Source: Lysobacteraceae bacterium (GTDB lineage Bacteria; Pseudomonadota; Gammaproteobacteria; Xanthomonadales; Ahniellaceae). From it: DNA of 64,000 bases. The stretch's first letter is position 1, and every line of letters begins with the position of its first letter. The notes beneath the pieces were generated by a model. The model worked only from the letters and a program-made list of their open reading frames with translations, did no database searches and was not told the origin of the DNA. The translations under genes and the position numbers were made by a program. This document shows, piece by piece, positions 43,396 to 52,085 of this stretch. The DNA is taken from the NCBI GenBank assembly GCA_002995625.1, contig PVBP01000004.1:1-64000 (forward strand), given 5' to 3'.

Positions 43396-44225
43396 TGGAT
43401 CGAGCGGCAGACCCGGTGGCGGCCGCTTCGGGGACCTTCCTCGACGAGGTCACGCCGCTCCTGATCACCTTCGACGAGATGGCGAACCTCGAGCGCACGC
43501 TGGCCGCCCTCGACTGGGCGCGGCAGATCGTCGCGGTGGACAGCGGCAGCAGCGACGGCACGCTGGAACGCCTGCGCGCCGACCCGCGGATCACGGTGCT
43601 GGTGCGTCCCTTCGACGACTTCGCCCGCCAGTGCCAGGCCGGCCTCGACCTGGTCGAGACCGACTGGGTGCTGTCGATGGACGCGGACTACGAGCCGACG
43701 CCGGAACTGGTGCTCGAGATCGCGACGCTGTCGCCGCCGCAGGACCTCGACGGCTATGCGATCGCCTTCGACTACTGCGTCCACGGCCATGCCCTGCGCG
43801 GCTCGCTGTACCCACCGCGCGTCGCGCTGCACCGCGCGCGCGGCGCCCGCTACCGGATGGACGGTCATGGGCATCGCGTCGAACTGCGCGGCCGCGCCGG
43901 TCGGCTGGCGGGACGCATCCGCCACGACGACCGCAAGCCGTTGGCGCGCTGGCTCGCGGCCCAGGCGCGCTATGCCGAGGCCGAGGCCCGTCATCTGCAC
44001 AGCGCAAGCTGGCGGCAACTCGGATGGGCCGATCGCGTGCGCCGACTCATCGTGGTCGCGCCGTGGCTGGTCCCGCTGCATTGCCTCGTCATCAAGCGCG
44101 GCCTGCTCGATGGACTCCCGGGTTGGCACTACGCCCTGCAACGCGGGATCGCCGAGGCGGTCCTCTCCCTGAAACTGGTCGAGGCGACGCTCCCGCGCCC
44201 CGACTCGCCGCACAAGGAAACCTGA
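43395..44225 (+). CDS. WaaE/KdtX-like family 2 glycosyltransferase
   Basis: This 276-residue protein has TPLLITFDEMANLERTLAAL, IVAVDSGSSDGTLERL and VLSMDADYEPTPEL. Sequences of this form are typical of the LPS-core beta-1,4-glucosyltransferase WaaE/KdtX group. The later RYRMDGHGHRVELRGRAG and RIRHDDRKPLARWLAAQ match that group as well. Donor and acceptor here are not provable. An in-frame GTG at 43392 precedes the chosen ATG. Confidence 0.84.
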   Translation: MDRAADPVAAASGTFLDEVTPLLITFDEMANLERTLAALDWARQIVAVDSGSSDGTLERLRADPRITVLVRPFDDFARQCQAGLDLVETDWVLSMDADYEPTPELVLEIATLSPPQDLDGYAIAFDYCVHGHALRGSLYPPRVALHRARGARYRMDGHGHRVELRGRAGRLAGRIRHDDRKPLARWLAAQARYAEAEARHLHSASWRQLGWADRVRRLIVVAPWLVPLHCLVIKRGLLDGLPGWHYALQRGIAEAVLSLKLVEATLPRPDSPHKET

Positions 44226-44229
44226 AACC

Positions 44230-45990
44230 GTGACCTGGATCCTCGGACTCAACGCCTTCCACGGAGACTCCTCGGCCTGCCTCGTCCACGACGGCCGCCT
44301 CGTCGCCGCCGCCGAGGAAGAGCGCTTCCGCCGCATCAAGCACTGGGCCGGCTTTCCGAGCGAGGCCATCGCCTGGTGCCTGCGCGATGCCGGCATCACC
44401 TTGGCCGATGTCGACCACGTCGCGCTGAACCAGGACAGCACCGCCAACCTCGGCCGCAAGCTCGCGTATGCGCTGACCAAACGGCCGGACCTGGGCTTCG
44501 TGATGGACCGCATCCGCAACAAGCGCGAGCGGGCCGGCGTCGCCGAGCACCTCGCGCGCGCCTTCCCGGGCGAGTCCTTCCGCGGCAAGGTGCACGGCAT
44601 CGAGCACCATCTCTGCCACCTGTCGAGTGCCTTCCACGTCTCGCCCTTCGACGAGGCCGTGGTGGTCTCGGTCGACGGCTTCGGCGACTTCGCCAGCGCC
44701 GCGTGGGGCGTGGGCCGTGGCACCACGATCGAGGTCGAGGACAAGGTCTACTTCCCGCACTCGCTCGGCATCTTCTACCAGGCGATGACCCAGTACCTCG
44801 GCTTCCCGCACTACGGCGACGAGTACAAGGTCATGGGCCTTGCACCCTACGGCCAGCCGACGCGGATGGACGAGATGCGCCGCATCGTGCTGCTGCAGCC
44901 CGATGGCTCGTTCAAGCTGGACTTGAAGTACTTCCGCCACGCGACCGAGAAGGTCGAGTACGAGTGGGAGGGCGGCTCGCCGACCGTCGGCACGCTGTAC
45001 TCGAGCGCGCTCGGCGAACTGCTGGGTCCGCCGCGGGCGAAGGACGAGCCGCTGACCCAGGCGCACAAGGACCTCGCCCGTTCGGTGCAGGCCATGTACG
45101 AGGAGGCCTTCTTCCACCTGCTCGGTGCGCTGCACGCGCGGCACAAGCTCGATGCGATCTGCATCGCCGGCGGCTGCGGCATGAACTCGGTCGCCAACGG
45201 CAAGGTCACGCTGCGTTCGCCGTTCAAGGAGGTCTACGTGCAGAGCGCGGCGGGCGACGCCGGTGGCGCGATCGGCGCGGCCTACGCCGTGTGGCACGAG
45301 CAGGGCGGTGCGCGTGGCCCGGTGATGGACCACGCCTACCTCGGGCCCGGAGCGGACGAAGCCGGAATCGCGACGCTGCTGGCGGCGAGGGCAGGGGAGA
45401 TCGAGGCTGCCGGCTGCAGGGTCGAGCGGATCGACGACGAGGCCGAGCTGTGTCGCCGCACCGCGGCGGCGATCGCCGACGGCCAGGTCGTCGGTTGGTT
45501 CCAGGGCCGGATGGAGTGGGGCCCGCGTGCGCTCGGCAATCGCTCGATCGTCTGCGACCCGCGCCGCGCCGACATGAAGGACATCCTCAACCTCAAGATC
45601 AAGCGCCGCGAGTCCTTCCGGCCCTTCGCGCCCTCGGTGCTGCGCGAGGCCGTGCCGGACTGGTTCGGGCTCGACGGCGACGTGCCCTTCATGATGCAGG
45701 TCTACCCGATCCGCGAGGAACGCCGCGCCGCGATCCCGGCCGTGACCCACGTCGACGGCTCCGGCCGCCTGCAGACCGTCTACCGCCACACCAATCCGCG
45801 CTACTACCGGCTGATCGAGGCCTTCCGCGATCTCACCGGGGTGCCGATGGTGCTGAACACCTCGTTCAACGAGAACGAGCCGGTGGTCTGCAAGCCCGAG
45901 GAGGCGCTGGACTGCTTCCTGCGGACGCGGATGGACATGCTGGTGTTGGGTGAGTGGCTGGTCAGTCGCGTGGTGACAGATGCATCCTGA
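44230..45990 (+). CDS. NodU/CmcH-type carbamoyltransferase
   Basis: This 586-residue protein begins MTWILGLNAFHGDSSACLVH. The ASKHA-type N-terminal domain has AAAEEERFRRIKHW, HHLCHLSSAFHVSPF and VVVSVDGFGDFA; the C-terminal YrdC-like region includes GWFQGRMEWGPRALGNRSI and LNTSFNENEPVVCKP. Members use carbamoyl phosphate and ATP to carbamoylate a sugar hydroxyl. It may thus add O-carbamoyl groups to a residue of this polysaccharide. GTG at 44230 follows the GT2 stop by 4 nt. The downstream methyltransferase overlaps by 11 nt. Confidence 0.9.
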   Translation: MTWILGLNAFHGDSSACLVHDGRLVAAAEEERFRRIKHWAGFPSEAIAWCLRDAGITLADVDHVALNQDSTANLGRKLAYALTKRPDLGFVMDRIRNKRERAGVAEHLARAFPGESFRGKVHGIEHHLCHLSSAFHVSPFDEAVVVSVDGFGDFASAAWGVGRGTTIEVEDKVYFPHSLGIFYQAMTQYLGFPHYGDEYKVMGLAPYGQPTRMDEMRRIVLLQPDGSFKLDLKYFRHATEKVEYEWEGGSPTVGTLYSSALGELLGPPRAKDEPLTQAHKDLARSVQAMYEEAFFHLLGALHARHKLDAICIAGGCGMNSVANGKVTLRSPFKEVYVQSAAGDAGGAIGAAYAVWHEQGGARGPVMDHAYLGPGADEAGIATLLAARAGEIEAAGCRVERIDDEAELCRRTAAAIADGQVVGWFQGRMEWGPRALGNRSIVCDPRRADMKDILNLKIKRRESFRPFAPSVLREAVPDWFGLDGDVPFMMQVYPIREERRAAIPAVTHVDGSGRLQTVYRHTNPRYYRLIEAFRDLTGVPMVLNTSFNENEPVVCKPEEALDCFLRTRMDMLVLGEWLVSRVVTDAS

Positions 45991-46621
45991 CCCGGACATC
46001 GCCTCCGGGGCCGAGTATTGCTATGCGCCAGGCACAGGCTGGGATCACGGTGAGATTGGTCGTCTCGTCGAGCGTCTGGTCGATCGACACTCACCACGTC
46101 GCCTGTTCGAACTAGGCTGCGGCAACGGCTCGCTTGCGACCCGCCTCGCCGCGCCAGGGCGTGAGATCGTCGCGGTCGATGCGAGCCAGAGCGGGATCGA
46201 GCAGGCGCGGCTTGCGAGTGCTTCGGTCCGGTTCGAGGTCGCGACGGCCGGTGACGATCTCGCAGGCCGCTTCGGGCAGTTCGACGTGGTGCTGTCGGTC
46301 GAGGTCATCGAGCACCTCTATTCGCCCAGGACCTGCATCGACCGGATCCGGGACCTCCTCGTTCCAGGCGGCACACTGATCCTGACGACGCCCTACCACG
46401 GCTATCTCAAGAACCTCGCGATCGCCGCGCTCGGAAAGTTCGACGCACACGTAAATCCGTTGTGGGAAGGCGGCCACATCAAGTTCTTCTCCGCAGCCAC
46501 CCTCACGCGGCTCCTCGAGGCCGGTGGCCTGCATGTCGAGTCCGTGCAGCGGATCGGACGCATTCCGCCGCTGGCGAAGTCCATGGTGGTAGTCGCCCGA
46601 CGAACCGCGACCAACCGCTGA
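45980..46621 (+). CDS. Class I SAM-dependent methyltransferase (UbiG-like)
   Basis: This 213-residue enzyme has a classical SAM fold: LFELGCGNGSLATRLAAPG (motif I), VAVDASQSGIEQARLA and VVLSVEVIEHLYSPRTCI, then DLLVPGGTLILTTPYHGYLK. It lies between the carbamoyltransferase and an epimerase, so a sugar substrate is likely but not shown. A 108-nt gap with no gene follows. Confidence 0.82.
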   Translation: MHPDPDIASGAEYCYAPGTGWDHGEIGRLVERLVDRHSPRRLFELGCGNGSLATRLAAPGREIVAVDASQSGIEQARLASASVRFEVATAGDDLAGRFGQFDVVLSVEVIEHLYSPRTCIDRIRDLLVPGGTLILTTPYHGYLKNLAIAALGKFDAHVNPLWEGGHIKFFSAATLTRLLEAGGLHVESVQRIGRIPPLAKSMVVVARRTATNR

Positions 46622-46729
46622 GTGAAGAAGTCGCCAGGGGCGTCGAAAGGCAACGTCGCCTGCCGACTCAGCAACAGGCGTCGGCCCGAGACTGCGGGCT
46701 CGCAATCAATCAACATCCGGGAATGATCC

Positions 46730-47788
46730 ATGAAAAAGCTCTTGGTGACTGGCAGTTCGGGACTGATTGGCTCCGAAGTGGTGGCCTGGTTCTCGACAAA
46801 CGGTTGGGAAGTCCATGGCATCGACAACAACATGCGCGCGGACTTCTTCGGTCCGGCGGGTGACACTCGCTGGAACCAGAGGCGCCTCGCGGAGCGATTC
46901 CCGCAGTTTCGGCACCACGAGGTGGACATCCGGGATCGCGCCAAGGTCGACGAGGCGGTGGCCTCGATCGGGCCGACCGCGATCGTGCATGCCGCAGCCC
47001 AGCCGAGCCATGACCTCGCGGCGAGTCGACCCTTCGACGACTTCGACGTCAACGCCGGGGGCACGCTGAATCTGCTCGAGGCCGTGCGTCGACACAATCC
47101 CGAGTGCGTCTTCGTGCACCTCAGCACCAACAAGGTCTACGGCGACCGTCCGAACATGCTGCCACTGGTCGAACATCCGACGCGCTGGGACTACGCCGAT
47201 CCGTCCGATTACGCCGGCATCCGCGAGGACTTCCCGATCGACCAGTCGAAGCACTCGATCTTCGGCGCCTCCAAGCTGGCCGGCGACGTCCTGGTGCAGG
47301 AGTACGGCCGCTACTTCGGAATCCCAACGGCCTGCCTTCGAGGTGGCTGCCTGACCGGCCCGAATCACAGCGGCGTCGAACTGCACGGCTTCCTCAGTTA
47401 TCTCGTCCGCTGCAATCTCGAGGGCAGGATCTACCGGATCTACGGCTACAAGGGAAAGCAGGTGCGCGACAATATTCATTCGCTCGATGTGGCTCGCTTC
47501 ATCGAGGCCTTCATCGCGGCTCCGCGCGTCGCCGAGGTCTATAACCTCGGCGGTGGTCGGGCGAACAGCACCTCGATCCTCGAGGCCTTCGAGTCGGTGC
47601 GGGCGATCACCGGCCGGCCGATGATCCACGAGTACGTTGACGAGGCCCGCAGCGGTGACCACATCTGCTGGATCAGCGACCTCTCGAAGTGCCGTTCGCA
47701 CTATCCAGCTTGGGACATCACTGTCACGCTTTCGCGCGTATTCGAGGAGGTCGTCGGGTCCTGGGCCGAAAGGCTGGCGGCTGCATGA
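46730..47788 (+). CDS. CDP-tyvelose/paratose-epimerase-like SDR with Phe in place of catalytic Tyr
   Basis: This 352-residue SDR has [14 protein letters not shown], then [26 protein letters not shown] and [20 protein letters not shown]. These resemble the RfbE-like CDP-sugar epimerase branch, as does [17 protein letters not shown]. At the usual Y-x-x-x-K position the sequence is [11 protein letters not shown], so F178 replaces tyrosine while K182 remains. The same change is recalled in a subset of uncharacterised relatives, so a different reaction is possible. The next glycosyltransferase overlaps by 4 nt. Confidence 0.78.
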   Translation: MKKLLVTGSSGLIGSEVVAWFSTNGWEVHGIDNNMRADFFGPAGDTRWNQRRLAERFPQFRHHEVDIRDRAKVDEAVASIGPTAIVHAAAQPSHDLAASRPFDDFDVNAGGTLNLLEAVRRHNPECVFVHLSTNKVYGDRPNMLPLVEHPTRWDYADPSDYAGIREDFPIDQSKHSIFGASKLAGDVLVQEYGRYFGIPTACLRGGCLTGPNHSGVELHGFLSYLVRCNLEGRIYRIYGYKGKQVRDNIHSLDVARFIEAFIAAPRVAEVYNLGGGRANSTSILEAFESVRAITGRPMIHEYVDEARSGDHICWISDLSKCRSHYPAWDITVTLSRVFEEVVGSWAERLAAA

Positions 47789-48774
47789 ATGCATTCAACC
47801 GAAGAGAACACGGAGGTCACGTGCCTAGATCGAAGGTGGTCATCATCGTCCCAGCCTACCAATGCGAGGCCTATGTCGCTGAAACTCTGGAAAGCCTGAT
47901 GGCGCAGGGTGACGCGTTGAAAGAAGTCGACCGGGTCATTCTGGCAGATGATGCGTCGACCGATCGAACGATCGAAGTCGCCAGGACAGTCTGGCGAGGG
48001 CCCGTGCCGCTTGAGATAAGGCCCTCCGCTCGGAATCAAGGGGAATACTTGAACATGAATGATTGCATCGCCTCGCTCGAGGATGATGTTGAGTGGTATC
48101 TGGTGATGCACGCCGATAATCTCGCGAAAGCGGGCTGGTTGCGGACGCTGCTCGATCGCCTTCGGGTCGCCGGTGCGTCGGTCGGTAGCATTTCCACCAG
48201 TTGGGATGACTTCGATGAATCGGGCGTGAGACGAACTGGAGAAAATGAGCCGTCGGCTACTCCGCGATTGATCGCCGGAGGTCGTGAGTCGGTTGCGGGG
48301 ACTTTGAAGCAAGGTTGCTGGTGGCATATCTCGTCCTGTGCGACAAGGGTTCGAACCTATCGGGAAGTGGGTGGATTGCCGCAAGGATTCAGGTTGAAGG
48401 GGGACTGGGATTTCTTGCTGCGGGTGCTCGGTGCGGGATGGGATGTGGAGTACATCCCGAAATCCCTGATGCTCTATCGAATGAATCCGGCCGGAAGTTC
48501 GAGTGTCACGTTTCGCCGACATCGTGACGTCGTCGAGACGCTGGATGTCTTCAGGATGCATAGGGGTGCGCTCAGTCCGAGAGAAGTATTGGCCTATCAC
48601 ATTCGCCAGCTGGGGGTTCTCGGTCGGCGCATCGGGGTTTCGCTATTGCGCGGCCAGTTTGCTCGCGCTTTCGCCGGGTTCGAGGTTGGCATGTTTGTCA
48701 TTCGCTCGTGGTGGCGGTGCAGGTTCGAGAATCAAGGCGCCTCTGATGCGGTCGGGGCGAGAACCCGAAGCTAG
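47785..48774 (+). CDS. Family 2 glycosyltransferase, lower G+C, paralogue of the next gene
   Basis: This 329-residue GT-A protein has [37 protein letters not shown], and [15 protein letters not shown] as the metal-site region. [19 protein letters not shown] and [20 protein letters not shown] closely parallel the next gene (LLRGCWWHNSTAAVRIEAW, IKGDWDTLLRFLESGWDVLY). Base composition is visibly lower in G+C (31 of 60 at 48061-48120), suggesting recent acquisition. The start is ATG at 47785 (overlapping ATGA) or GTG at 47821, which follows a GGAGGT site at 47812-47817 but at short spacing. Confidence 0.82.
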   Translation: MNAFNRREHGGHVPRSKVVIIVPAYQCEAYVAETLESLMAQGDALKEVDRVILADDASTDRTIEVARTVWRGPVPLEIRPSARNQGEYLNMNDCIASLEDDVEWYLVMHADNLAKAGWLRTLLDRLRVAGASVGSISTSWDDFDESGVRRTGENEPSATPRLIAGGRESVAGTLKQGCWWHISSCATRVRTYREVGGLPQGFRLKGDWDFLLRVLGAGWDVEYIPKSLMLYRMNPAGSSSVTFRRHRDVVETLDVFRMHRGALSPREVLAYHIRQLGVLGRRIGVSLLRGQFARAFAGFEVGMFVIRSWWRCRFENQGASDAVGARTRS

Positions 48775-48824
48775 ATCGCGGTCGACGTCGGATCCGATTC
48801 CACGGGTATGTTTCTGGTCTGAGT

Positions 48825-49880
48825 TTGGGTTGGTCGGTGCCGCGAGGCATTTCAGTTCTCGTTCCCTCGTTCGATTCGGCATTGACGATCGAGGCCACGC
48901 TGCGGGCGATCCTGGCACAGGGAGACGAATTGAGCCGAAATGTGGACTTCGTGATGCTGTCCGATGACGGCTCCACGGACGACACGGTGGGAATCGCTGA
49001 GCGCTTATGGGGCGAGGGTCCTGTGCCGCTCGTGGTTCGCCGGGCCGAGCGAAATGCCGGTGAGTATCGCAACGTGAACGGCGCCATTGCCGCCATGCCG
49101 GGTCACATCCGGTGGGTGCTGATCATGCACGCGGACAACGAGCCATTGCCGGGCTGGGTCGATCTGCTTGCTCGGGAGTGCCGGCGCGCGGACGACAGGG
49201 TCGCGTCCATTTGCGGCAGCTGGCATGTCGTCGTGGAGGGCCGGGTCAAGCACCTCGGCGATAGCCGGGGGCCTGACTACGTGGAGCGCATCGAGGCCGG
49301 TAACGACAACATTCGCAGCACGCTGCTGAGGGGATGCTGGTGGCACAATTCGACCGCCGCGGTCCGTATCGAAGCCTGGCGCGCCGTTGGCGGACATCCG
49401 CAGCAGACCCCGGTGGAGGGCGTGGCCCAGATCCTTGGTCTGCGCCAGCCGCGTGAGCCATCGCCGCCGATGCTGCGGATCAAGGGTGACTGGGACACTT
49501 TGCTCCGATTCCTCGAGTCGGGCTGGGATGTGCTTTACATCGGCCATCCGCTGATTCGATATCACGATGTGCCAACGGGCGTCTCTGCAGGTTCGATCGC
49601 ACGGCACGGCGATCTGATCGAGACCTTGCAGGTAGCGAGGCGTCATGACCGGGCCCTGCGTGCGGGCGACGTCTGGCGGCTTCACGCCCAGGTGGCGTAC
49701 ACGCTGTTGCGCCGCTTTGGCGGGGCGCTCGGGCGTGGGCAGTTGGGGCGAGCCGGTCATGCAATGACTGCCGCTCCGCTTGTACTGGCCAGCCTGCTGG
49801 CAATGTCTTCCCGTCGTTTTGCCGGGCGTAATCGCGCGCTGGCGAGCATCCCGTTCATGGCCGAGCGTTCGCCGCTCTAG
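48825..49880 (+). CDS. Family 2 glycosyltransferase, tandem paralogue
   Basis: This 351-residue protein has ISVLVPSFDSALTIEATLRA and FVMLSDDGSTDDTVGIAE, with LIMHADNEPLPGWV as the metal-site region. It shares a full set of diagnostic segments with its upstream neighbour, including NAGEYRNVNGAIAAMPGHIRW versus [18 protein letters not shown]. The region is therefore a diverged tandem gene pair. It has about 20 extra residues (HPQQTPVEGVAQILGLRQPR) in the middle. The start is TTG at 48825; GTG at 48837 in the same frame is equally possible. Confidence 0.8.
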   Translation: MGWSVPRGISVLVPSFDSALTIEATLRAILAQGDELSRNVDFVMLSDDGSTDDTVGIAERLWGEGPVPLVVRRAERNAGEYRNVNGAIAAMPGHIRWVLIMHADNEPLPGWVDLLARECRRADDRVASICGSWHVVVEGRVKHLGDSRGPDYVERIEAGNDNIRSTLLRGCWWHNSTAAVRIEAWRAVGGHPQQTPVEGVAQILGLRQPREPSPPMLRIKGDWDTLLRFLESGWDVLYIGHPLIRYHDVPTGVSAGSIARHGDLIETLQVARRHDRALRAGDVWRLHAQVAYTLLRRFGGALGRGQLGRAGHAMTAAPLVLASLLAMSSRRFAGRNRALASIPFMAERSPL

Positions 49881-49889
49881 TCGGGGACG

Positions 49890-50948
49890 ATGAAGCGGAT
49901 CCTGATCACCGGAGGCGCCGGCTTCGTCGGGTCGAACCTCGCGCTGCACCTGCGGGCCGCGCTCGACCCGGCGATCGACATCATCGCGCTGGACAATCTG
50001 CATCGGCGGGGTTCCGAGCTCAACGTGGCGCGGCTCGAGGACGCCGGCGTCCGCTTCCTTCGCGGCGACGTCCGCGATCCCGCCTCGTTTCCGTCCGGCC
50101 GCTTCGACCTCCTGGTCGAATGCTCCGCCGAGCCTTCCGTGATGGCCGGCAGCGATGGCGCCGTCGACTACCTCTTCGACACGAACCTCGTCGGCCTGTA
50201 CCACTGCCTGGAGCGTTGCCGCCGCGATGGAGCCGGGCTGGTCTTCCTGTCGACCAGTCGCGTCTATCCGATCGGGGCGCTCGAGGCGCATCCGTGGCGG
50301 GAGACGGAGACCCGCTTCGAGTGGCTCGAGACCGGCGCCGCGATCGGCCCTTCCGGCGTGCGCGAGGCGCTGGCGATGGATGGCGCGCGGTCGCTCTACG
50401 GCACGACCAAGCTGGCCGGCGAGATGCTGGTCGAGGAGTACCGTGCCGCGTTCGGCCTGCGGGCGGTCGTCGATCGATGCGGGGTCATCGCCGGTCCGTG
50501 GCAGTTCGGCAAGGTGGACCAGGGGGTGGTGTCGCTTTGGGCGATGGCCCACGTCTTCGGGCGGACCCTTCACTACGTCGGTTACGGCGGGGAAGGCAAG
50601 CAGGTCCGCGACGTGCTGCACGTCGACGATCTCGCGTTGCTGGTCGCGGACCAGTTGGCAAACCTCGAAGCGTGGGATGGCTTCGTCGGCAACGTCAGTG
50701 GTGGCGCGAGCAATGCGGCGTCGTTGTGCGAGCTGACCGCACTGTGCCGGGAGCACGCCGGCCGGGCGATCGAGATCGGGCGCATCGCCGAGACCCGGCC
50801 CAACGATCTGCGGATCTACGTCGGCGACTGCGCGCGCCTCATTTCGCGAACGGAGTGGCGACCGCGGCGCGGCGTCGCCGCGATCGTCGCCGACACCGTG
50901 CGCTGGGTCTGCGACCACCGGCGGCAGCTTGAAGCGCTTGGCGCCTGA
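49890..50948 (+). CDS. CDP-paratose 2-epimerase-like NAD-dependent epimerase
   Basis: This 352-residue SDR has ITGGAGFVGSNLALHLR, ALDNLHRRGSELNVARL and ECSAEPSVMAGSDGAVDY. LVFLSTSRVYPIGALEAHP is a motif set of CDP-paratose/tyvelose epimerase-type proteins. A normal catalytic Tyr-Lys pair is present in SLYGTTKLAGE, unlike the relative at 46730-47788. The real substrate is unknown. It starts 10 nt after the GT2 stop and is followed by a GTG-initiated GT4 after 9 nt. Confidence 0.8.
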   Translation: MKRILITGGAGFVGSNLALHLRAALDPAIDIIALDNLHRRGSELNVARLEDAGVRFLRGDVRDPASFPSGRFDLLVECSAEPSVMAGSDGAVDYLFDTNLVGLYHCLERCRRDGAGLVFLSTSRVYPIGALEAHPWRETETRFEWLETGAAIGPSGVREALAMDGARSLYGTTKLAGEMLVEEYRAAFGLRAVVDRCGVIAGPWQFGKVDQGVVSLWAMAHVFGRTLHYVGYGGEGKQVRDVLHVDDLALLVADQLANLEAWDGFVGNVSGGASNAASLCELTALCREHAGRAIEIGRIAETRPNDLRIYVGDCARLISRTEWRPRRGVAAIVADTVRWVCDHRRQLEALGA

Positions 50949-50957
50949 CGGGTTCGC

Positions 50958-52085
50958 GTGGGGATCCTGATCGTCCACGCCTTCGGGCCGGAGGGATATC
51001 CTCCCGTGGTCAACGCCGCGCGGGCCTTTGCCGCCGCGGGCCTCGACGTGCACGTGGTGGGGGCCACGCTGCCCGAGTTCGCGGCGATGCCGTGGCCTTC
51101 GATGGCAGGCGTGGTCCGGCATCCCGCTCCGGAATGGCGCGCGGGCCGGGCCGCATCGACCGCAGCCCTGGTCTCACAGGCCGTCGGGCTCGCGCGACGT
51201 GTCCGGCCGAGGTGGGTCTGGTGCTCGGACCCGTGGAGCCTGCCGGCAGCCTTGCCGGCGGCGTGGACCTGCGGCGCCCGGCTGGCTTACCAGGAACATG
51301 ACTCGCCGCCGCCTGATCCAAGTGGCGAGCGGTGGTCGCGGCGCGCGGTGCGGCCCCTGCGGCGCCACGCGCTGCGGCGTGCCGAGCTGGTGGTGTTTCC
51401 GAATGCGCAGCGTCTTGAGATCGCACGCCGGACCGCGGGCCGCGGACGCGGGCGCGATCTCGTCGTGTGGAACGTCCCAGCCCTGGCCGAGCTGCCCGTG
51501 CGGAAACCCACGGGGGCCGGTGAGCCGCTGCGCGCTCACTTCCACGGCTCGATCAGCCCCTTCGCGTTGCCGCTTGCGTTGATCGACGCCGTGGCCGAGG
51601 TCCCGGGCGTGCAGTTGCGGATCGTCGGCTACTCGGTCGCGCACGATGCGCACCTCGCCAGCCTGCGGCGTCGGGCCTCGGAACTGGACGTGGACTCGCG
51701 GGTCGAGTTCCTCGGGCCGCGTTCCAGGGCGGACGCGCTCGATGCTGCGGCCGAGGCTGATGTCGGGATCGCCTTCTTCAGGCCCCATCCGAACAACATC
51801 AACCACAGCCATGCGCTCGGGGCGTCCAACAAGGTCTTCGATTACCTTGCCGCAGGCCTCGCGGTGCTGGTCCCGGAGGCCGCCGAATGGCAGGGATCGA
51901 TCGTCCCCGCGTTTGGCCGCGCGTGTGATCCGGAGTCGGCGGCGTCCATCGCCGCGGTGCTCCGGGCTTTCGCGGCGCGGACGCCCAATGCTCGGCCGCT
52001 CGGCCTGGCGGGTCGCGCGCAGGTGACGGCCGAATGGCACCATGAGCGTGCCGTCGCACCGGTAATCGAGGCGCTGACCCCATGA
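50958..52085 (+). CDS. Family 4-type glycosyltransferase (paralogue of 32298-33425)
   Basis: The 375-residue protein begins MGILIVHAFGPEGYPPVVNA and shares layout with the gene at 32298: AYQEHDSPPPDPSGERWSRR, AELVVFPNAQRLEIA, AHFHGSISPFALPLALIDAV, and GASNKVFDYLAAGLAVLV. Equal length and these shared segments make them paralogues about 18 kb apart. The canonical GT4 E-x7-E motif is altered. Start GTG at 50958. It overlaps the fusion gene by 4 nt. Confidence 0.8.
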   Translation: MGILIVHAFGPEGYPPVVNAARAFAAAGLDVHVVGATLPEFAAMPWPSMAGVVRHPAPEWRAGRAASTAALVSQAVGLARRVRPRWVWCSDPWSLPAALPAAWTCGARLAYQEHDSPPPDPSGERWSRRAVRPLRRHALRRAELVVFPNAQRLEIARRTAGRGRGRDLVVWNVPALAELPVRKPTGAGEPLRAHFHGSISPFALPLALIDAVAEVPGVQLRIVGYSVAHDAHLASLRRRASELDVDSRVEFLGPRSRADALDAAAEADVGIAFFRPHPNNINHSHALGASNKVFDYLAAGLAVLVPEAAEWQGSIVPAFGRACDPESAASIAAVLRAFAARTPNARPLGLAGRAQVTAEWHHERAVAPVIEALTP

